DNA of 64,000 nucleotides from assembly GCA_963678675.1 (NCBI GenBank), contig OY783193.1, positions 255,501-319,500 of the forward strand, written 5' to 3'. Source of the stretch: Xiphydria camelus. Lineage: Eukaryota > Arthropoda > Insecta > Hymenoptera > Xiphydriidae. Position numbers and translations under genes: made by a program. Positions 57,783-64,000 of this stretch are shown here, one piece after another. The notes under the pieces were generated by a model. It worked only from the letters and a program-made list of their open reading frames with translations, ran no database searches and had not been told where the DNA came from. The first letter of the stretch is position 1; each line of letters begins with the position of its first letter.

Positions 57783-60700
57783 TCAGCTGTCGAAGGGGTC
57801 GAACTTCAAGGACCGTGACTCCGGAAGCCGGTTGAGCGGGTTGAAGGCCTGATAGAGCGACGAGGAGTTGTCCGCGTCGCCGGCGCTGAATCGGTGCGAC
57901 ATCTTGTTTCGGTGATCCCAGCAGATCGCCGGCGCCCTGCTGCAGGCTCTCTGCAGGACGACGCGATCTTCCCCGCGGTTGTCGTTGAAGGAGTAATTGT
58001 TGTTTCCTGCAAGGGAAGATACAGCAACGCGGGCTCTCGTTACATCGCGCGTCAAGTTTCGCCCCTCGTCGGCGGCCGGGCGAGCGGTCGGCTCTTTAGG
58101 GAATGCGAAACCCTTCCTCCTCGAGAGAGCCCCCTCTTTATTTCCTCGGCCGGGCTGTACGGAGCGCGAGCTGGGGGTGTTTTCTTCCCGACTGAATACG
58201 CAATTTCCGGACGCACGCAGGAGCAACGCGAGTCGATTACCTGGGGACTGAGGTGGAGATTGGTGCGGAGTGCCCGCCAATGGCGACGGCGACAGCGGCT
58301 CGTACGGGGGTGGCGGCGGGGAAGAGGGCGACGGCGTGGGCGAAGGCGGCGGCCTCAGAACCGTCTCGGGATCCAGGCCGAGGATCTCCATGACGCGATG
58401 AGGGTTCGAGCGGACCCAAACCTCGAAGAGGTCGGCGGGCCAGTCCGTTTGCGTGGCGACGTGTACCAGTCTGGCGGGTGGATCCCAGCACAGGGCGTCC
58501 GGGGGATGCGAGGAACTCCTGGCCAGTACGCCGCTTCCACGACCCGCCGGAGTCGGGAGATTCGGGTTGCTCTGCGGTGAACTGGCCAGCAGTTGCAGGG
58601 CCTGAATGGCATTGCGCACCTGGTGATCGAGACGTACGAATTTTTCACATTGGTACGAGGGTCTGTCGGATTTGATTGACTCGGTCAAAGCCAGAGTTCG
58701 CTTATACATTGTATATGTATATCGCGCCCATTTAGCCGAACACCCATCGCGAACAGTGAAATACATCTATACCGAGAGAAATAATTGTTGGTGCCGAACA
58801 TTTGTTTGTCCAATGAAAAACATGATATAATTCCAGGTTGAAGCTATTCTTCGTGCAAGAGAATATTATTTTGATAAGCTCGAGTGATCTTTTTTTTTTT
58901 TCGCGCAGGAAAAATGTCTCGTCCCGACGAAGGTATTTTTGGGTCAAGAATATAGATTCTTCGACCAAGAGAGAATCTGTATTCTTAAGAGTTTTTAAAA
59001 TCACATGTTCTTGGTTCGAGAAATATTTTTCTTTGATACCCCCCAGCAATTACGAGTATTTCTCTCAGCATACGTACGCGTCACACCCCGATCGCGGATA
59101 ATTCAATGAAAGGAGAAACTCGACAGAATCTTCTAACATTCGCACGGTAAAAGAGAGAGCTTTAGAATACGTGCTCTCTCTCTCTCAAAACGCCATAGAA
59201 ACATGCCAGAATATTTGAACGACGACGACGACGACGACGACGACGACAATGACGATGAATGAATGGAATACAAATTACTGAAAAGTTCGCCACTTCTCGG
59301 CTAACCTCGTGACTGAGCGCGGCCACGTCCTGCTGCAGCGTCGACACGTGCTCGTCCAGCTGGCCGGTTTGCTGCCCCTTCTCCGTCCCGGTCTTTGGTA
59401 CCTAAGCGAAGCGAGTGATTGGGTGCTACGTGCGCGGCGGAGTGCACCGGGGGGATGCATTCGTACTAACGATAGAGACAAGTGGAGAGAGTACGTGCTC
59501 GTGCGAGAGATGGTACATTCTCAAAGAGTAGCGATCTCGACGAGTGGAACGGTGCACGGAGCGCGCGCGCTAACCTCGTAACTCAACGTGGCGACGTCCT
59601 GGTGCAGAGTCGTCACTTGGGTGTCGAGCCTCTCGACGGAGCCGCGAATGTGATTCTCCACGGAATCCTGCGCGATTATCTGGACGGCTCTGCCTCGCGA
59701 CATAGCTCCTCTCACCCCTCGTCTACCCTCCCTGTACTCGTCTCTGAGCAGAAAGTGACGGGGGATGCGTTGAGATTATTAATAATATCGCACAGTTATA
59801 ACGAGACAAAAATAATACGATAGATTCATTCGATACAGCGGGTCGGTTAGTGAGAAATTAAACAAAATTTAAGTGATAATTAAACATTTTAAGCTAATCC
59901 TTGAAATGTTACGCATTAACGATTGAAGATTTATCAATTAAAATTTTAAATTTTATTTATCTATTCAAATTAAATTTATTTCTAAAAAAAACTAGATTTC
60001 AAAGAAACTGTTTCATATTTCACCACTGATGAATTATGAATAAAAATAATTTAATACACATTGATAATGTAGACTTTTTTTTTCGAGATTATAAATACTT
60101 ACTTCTTAATTTTTTTTTAACTAAACCCTGATACAAAAGGTAAACAGTGTATTTTTACTTTTAAATTTATTTATTTTTATAGGTATATCACCTATTTCAC
60201 TTTTCCCCTTTACGGTAAATTTATATTTTGTCATTTTTTTTGACGGCACCGTCAATTGTCTTCCTCACCTGAATTTCGCGTGTCGCGGACTGCAGGCCGC
60301 GTGAAGCGGTGACCTGTTCGGCGGAGACAGCGGCGACGTTTCACCCTCCTCGGGAAGGTTTTCATCGTCCTCGCTGATGGACGGCAGCGTCACCGACTTC
60401 ACCCCGTTCATATCCGAGTCTTGCTGCAAATGGAGGTAGCAGTGAGTTCGTTGGAGAAATTTTCTTCGAGCGACCCTATTCTCTCGTACACGATGCAAAT
60501 ACACACACACACACACTCGACTGTAAATTCTCTTTGCGAAACTCAAAATGAACTATCTACCTCCGTCTTGTATCCCTCTCTCAAATTATACGTGAGATCG
60601 TGCAGTATATCGTTGGCGAATTCGTATTGGTACTCAGGATAGAGTCGGAGCACGTCCACCAATCCTTGCATGTTGATGCACTTCAAGTCGCAGTAGGTCA

Positions 60701-63700
60701 AAGCTTTGACGTCGCAGCTCGATTTCACCACCACGTCGGTGGTCCCGGAACCGCCGCCGCCGCCGCCGCCCGAGCCGCCGCCGTTGTTTCCGTATTGCAG
60801 GTGCACGTTTATGTCGCAGCCGACCAGGTCGCCCTTGCCTTCGACAGCGGTTTTGCGCGTTAGTTTCGCCCGCGTGGGCTTTCGAACTTCAGGGTGAACC
60901 GATTCCAGGGTCGATTGGCGGATATTCGCGTAGGTGAGACAGTCGGGGGAGGGGGATGGAAGTGCTTACCCAGTATGGCGACGACCATGCTGTTCTGCAC
61001 GACTTCCATGGAGCCGTTGCACAGATAGTAGATATAGGACAACGCGTCGCCCTTGTGAACGAGAAACTCGCCGGGGGCGCAGAAATTGCTGCGAATGTGA
61101 AGCGACAGCAGCTTCAGGCAGCCCTGCGAGGCCGACTCGAATATCGGTAGACTCAGGATCTCCCGGTGCAGGTGCATCGAAACGTCGCCCCTCAGCTCCT
61201 CGGGAAACTCCTTCAGGGTCTGCAAGGAGAGTCGCGTTGCGAGGACAATTGCGCGCGCGGGTTCATCGCCAGCCACCGGCGACGACGCGTCGCGAAGAGC
61301 CTCGACCTCTCGGCACTTTTTGCTGATAGGCGAGAAGAAGTTGGAGAAAAATAATCGTCGTGAATGGAAATGAGATAAGAGTTCTTCCCCTTCTAAAATT
61401 GCACGAGATGATGTGTCGAATTTTCTCTTTGGATAGTGCGGACTTTTCAGGTGATTTAGTTTTTGTTTAGATCACGGTGATTATTTATCGAGGAATTTTG
61501 GAAAATCTCGAGTGATCGGGGAATCGATAAACTGAAAAGCCGATTGTTGCAACGAAAAATAAGCGTCGGCGCGTAAAACGAAATAAAAATAATAATTACA
61601 CGAAGCGAACGAGCGTACAAAAGCGATATACTCGACGAGAGCTGTCTCACATCCGCCTCGACTCTGAATCTACATATTTATATAGTTTCAATCTAGGGCA
61701 TCGCGACGTTAAACTTCGAGTTATGCGATGACTGTGAAAAGAGGGATTACACCGCCTCTCTCTCTCTCTTCGCTGCATTACGTTTAAAGAGTCCAATAAA
61801 GCGCATCACGGTACACGGTGCATCGCCGGAGAGTGTGCGACCGATGAAAAATACGTGGTTAAATTTGCGATATCATCGTCGTCATCACCACGCGCTCCGC
61901 GTGTCTCTGCAGTCACGCGAAACTAAGGGAATACTCCCCTATCGCGGGAATTGGGGTAACCCGGTAATTACTTCGATTACCAATTATTATCGGAGTGCAT
62001 TAATGAATACATTCGTGATGCATTCGGAATCGATCCGAGCATGTTTCGCGACCGACACTGCAGCATCGTGCTGATCAAACGTATACGGATCCTCTTTGAG
62101 GATCACAAACGCTATAGAAATATTTATTCGACAGGGGGAGAAATGCTACATTTCCGCGTGTTCGATGCTGAATGATTTATGTCGTTCGTGTTTGTACGTT
62201 CATATCGATTGCACCGGACTGTGGAAAAGCGTATCAACGTTCTTCTAAAATGACAATGTCGCGTCTGTATCGATGAAATCGAGTTTCAGCGGATGATGCT
62301 GCGAGACTCGTTTGAAGATGAGGAGGAAACGCGAAAAAAAATTGCGGCGAGAAAATAATCGATGCGGTCGAGTAAAAATTTCCGGCGCAAAACCTGCCTC
62401 CAAACAACACAAGCCGGGAAGCTATCTATCTTTTAGTCATCGGCAGGCAGTCCGATGTCTCATTTTTTGATATAATAATTTAGATTTCGATTTATCCAAC
62501 AGTCACCTTTTGGACGAAATCGAATCCAAGTTAACGAGAAGTGAGACATTGGATTGCCTATTACGGGGATGACTTTAAGATGACTTTTTGGATCGTGTGT
62601 CGCCTGCACTGGGAAAACAGTTTATTTACAGTTAATATACGTATACTTGATCACGCGGTGAAAGAAATATTTCTTTGGGCCCCAAGTAAATATTCATTAG
62701 CTATTGCTCTATTTTGCTTTGAATAAAAGAGACATTTCGATATATATGTAATCAATATATTATATCTACTCAGAGCTCAACGAAATATTTCTCTTTCGCC
62801 ATAATCGCGAGTATACATTTCTCTCGACTACAAATAAACTCTTGTCTCGGTGTGGGTGGGTTTACACGTCGCAAAACTTGAAACGTGCGTCGAGTCCGCA
62901 AGGGCGAACGAATGTTCTTCACGACGCTCGTCGCTTCGCACCATCGAAGGCTGTACACACGGACGGAGTGGCGCACGGCCGTACCGCGACACGACGAAAT
63001 GACCGGGAAGGATTCGCGGCTCTTTTCACGCATGGTGCGATCGCGACGCACACGGGTAGAGACGCCGACGAGTCCTCCGCAGCGACTTCCCCGTGCCGCT
63101 GCACACGCTTTACGAACCTCTCTCACCTCGTGTATGTCGATACCGTGATTGAGCGACCACATCGTCTGGAAATAATCCTGCATCCTCTGCTTCAGCTCGT
63201 CCGGGATCTGATGGAGCGTCAAGAAGTCCTTCAGATCCCGCCACTTGGTCTGATACAGAGATCGTCTGGAGTACATGCGTTGGATGATGGCGGTCACGTT
63301 GCCGAAGACCACCGCGTGCATTAATGCTGCAATCGCGGAGCGTCGAGACACAACGGAAGGGGATACAGCGAACGAGACGATCGATATCCGTACGCTGAGA
63401 AAAATAACTTGGCTCGATCTGATCGAAATCTCGAAGACCACGACCAAATCGTTTGGTGAAATATGGCTCCTCTCTCTCCGTCTACATAATTGATCCGACT
63501 GACCGTTTTTTCTGGTTAGAATAACTTGATATGCGCTTCGATTTTCGAGTATTTCAATTGGATTAACTAAATTCATTTAATCGAATGCGTTTTCTCATTT
63601 TAACCGAATTATTCTTCTCAGTTTATAGAGGAACGAGACTTGGACTCTACGCTGAGAAAAATAACTCGGTTGAAATGACAAAACGCATATGCTTGGACGC

Positions 63701-64000
63701 GATTAATCATTCCAACCGAAACACTGATCGATTGACCCGAATATCCGATTATCGTAATCAAATATTCAGTTATTTTAATGAAAAAGAGTAATCATTCTAA
63801 TCTCGAATAGACGAAGAGGATCCACATTTCACCAAACGATTTGGTCACCGTCTCCAGAATCTCGGTTAGACCGAGCAGTTGTCTTTCTCAGTGTACGCGG
63901 TCTCCGCAATGCCTGCGTACCTCCGACGAGCATCGTGAGAATGGAAAATATCTTCTCGAACGTCGTGTTGGCCGAGACGTTGCCGAAGCCCACGGAGGTC
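57783..64000 (-). CDS. Elk: Elk-type (Kv12) voltage-gated potassium channel, partial at the window end
   Basis: Plasma-membrane K+ channel of the EAG superfamily, Elk subfamily (human KCNH3/4/8). Minus-strand exons in the window: 64000-63921, 63326-63127, 61219-60970, 60838-60561, 60423-60269, 59689-59575, 59401-59306, 58619-58241 and 58006-57783; all phases fit. The first holds the selectivity filter [11 protein letters not shown] and early S6; the next completes S6 ([19 protein letters not shown]) and the C-linker ([19 protein letters not shown]). Then come the cyclic-nucleotide-binding homology domain ([34 protein letters not shown]) and [17 protein letters not shown], which matches Elk rather than Erg or Eag. 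A coiled coil ([18 protein letters not shown]) and a Pro-rich tail ending FDPFDS follow. PAS, voltage sensor and most of the pore lie beyond the window. Confidence 0.95.
58772..59070. mobile_element. MITE, family B copy 3 (in Elk intron)
   Basis: TA, CCGAGAGAAATAATTGTTGG at the left; ATTTCTCTCAGCA, TA at the right. About 299 bp, AT-rich, non-coding. The right arm is interrupted by TACGAG relative to copy 1. It lies in the Elk intron between exons 59401-59306 and 58619-58241. Confidence 0.75.
59219..59247. repeat. ACG/ACGACG trinucleotide repeat in Elk intron
   Basis: About nine tandem ACG triplets immediately downstream (in transcript order) of the 96-nt coiled-coil exon. Non-coding microsatellite. 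Confidence 0.9.
59306..59689 (-). CDS. Elk: Tandem coiled-coil exons of Elk
   Basis: Exon 59689-59575 ends [18 protein letters not shown]; exon 59401-59306 (96 nt, phase 0 to 0) ends [18 protein letters not shown]. The two peptides agree at about 12 of 18 positions and both exons end in the same GAG|GTTAGC donor, so one is a duplicate of the other. The second can be included or skipped without a frame change. Confidence 0.8.
60730..60790 (-). repeat. Elk: Glycine-rich insert in the Elk CNBHD
   Basis: A CCG repeat in the coding exon encodes [13 protein letters not shown] between VHLQYGNN and [17 protein letters not shown]. In the KCNH8 family I recall, this place carries only a short charged loop. 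Confidence 0.85.
61220..63126. other. Elk intron of 1.9 kb
   Basis: Between the C-linker exon and the CNBHD exon. No ORF of interest. It contains AT-rich sequence and a single TIR-like end (CACTGGGAAAACAGTTTATT near 62608) without a clear partner. Confidence 0.55.
63393..63623. mobile_element. MITE, family A copy 3 (Elk intron, next to pore exon)
   Basis: TA, CGCTGAGAAAAATAACTTGG at the left; ATTATTCTTCTCAGTT, TA at the right. The right arm read in reverse (GAATAATTCGGTTAAAATGA) matches the left arms of copies 1 and 4, so the element is inverted relative to them or has symmetrical arms. 231 bp. Confidence 0.7.
63650..63893. mobile_element. MITE, family A copy 4 (Elk intron, next to pore exon)
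   Basis: TA, CGCTGAGAAAAATAACTCGG, TTGAAATGACAAAACG at the left; GTTGTCTTTCTCAGTG, TA at the right. 244 bp, ending 27 bp from the donor of the pore exon. It lies 26 bp from copy 3, so the two copies fill most of this 594-bp intron. Confidence 0.75.

Noticed and set aside
62608..62790. Possible further family C element in an Elk intron
   Set aside because: Only one end (CACTGGGAAAACAGTTTATT) is convincing; no complementary right end was found.
1..64000. CRISPR arrays, operons, phage or bacterial systems
   Set aside because: Gene structure is eukaryotic with introns throughout; no spaced direct repeats or prokaryotic gene clusters are present.

Overview
This is a gene-rich window of an insect nuclear genome, most likely hymenopteran and possibly an ant. 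The evidence is spliceosomal introns with GT..AG borders, insect-type orthologues (a group VI chitinase, an Elk channel, a Rabaptin with a FYVE finger), very CpG-rich spacers and many short terminal-inverted-repeat (TIR) elements. The order is an inference; nothing in the window proves it. All gene models were built by hand from splice-site phase and remembered protein families, without alignment tools.

Left part (1-24 kb): compact housekeeping genes. From left to right they are the 5' part of a Cys-rich WBP1/VOPP1-like membrane protein (-), splicing factor SF3B4 (-), the replication protein A 14 kDa subunit RPA3 (+), the GATOR2 subunit MIOS (-), the spindle protein HURP/DLGAP5 (Drosophila mars; +), the CUL2 receptor APPBP2 (+) and the Rab5 effector Rabaptin/RABEP1 (-). 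RPA3 and MIOS end tail to tail 106 bp apart. MIOS and HURP start head to head across about 0.5 kb. SF3B4 and RPA3 diverge across 1.3 kb that holds a tandem repeat and a possible LTR remnant.

Middle part (24.8-42.7 kb): one large minus-strand gene, chitinase 6 (Cht6). It encodes a signal peptide, a GH18 catalytic domain, a chitin-binding CBM14 domain, an enormous Thr/Ser/Arg/Asp-rich linker carried mainly by two exons of about 4.5 and 3.1 kb, and two apparent alternative C-termini, only one of which carries a second CBM14.

Right part (42.8-64 kb): about 15 kb without a recognisable gene, CpG-rich and seeded with foldback/MITE elements of several families whose ends resemble CACTGAGAAAAA, several flanked by TA. 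One of them is split by a truncated non-LTR retrotransposon with a visible target-site duplication. The window ends inside the Elk (Kv12-type) potassium channel gene (-), from the selectivity filter to the C-terminus.

The genes do not form a pathway; they are ordinary neighbours on a chromosome. I found no new defence or metabolic system. The less ordinary signals are the MITE/foldback families with related ends, the alternative 3' ends and repeat-built linker of Cht6, a duplicated coiled-coil exon in Elk, and three imperfect hairpins that could be small-RNA precursors.
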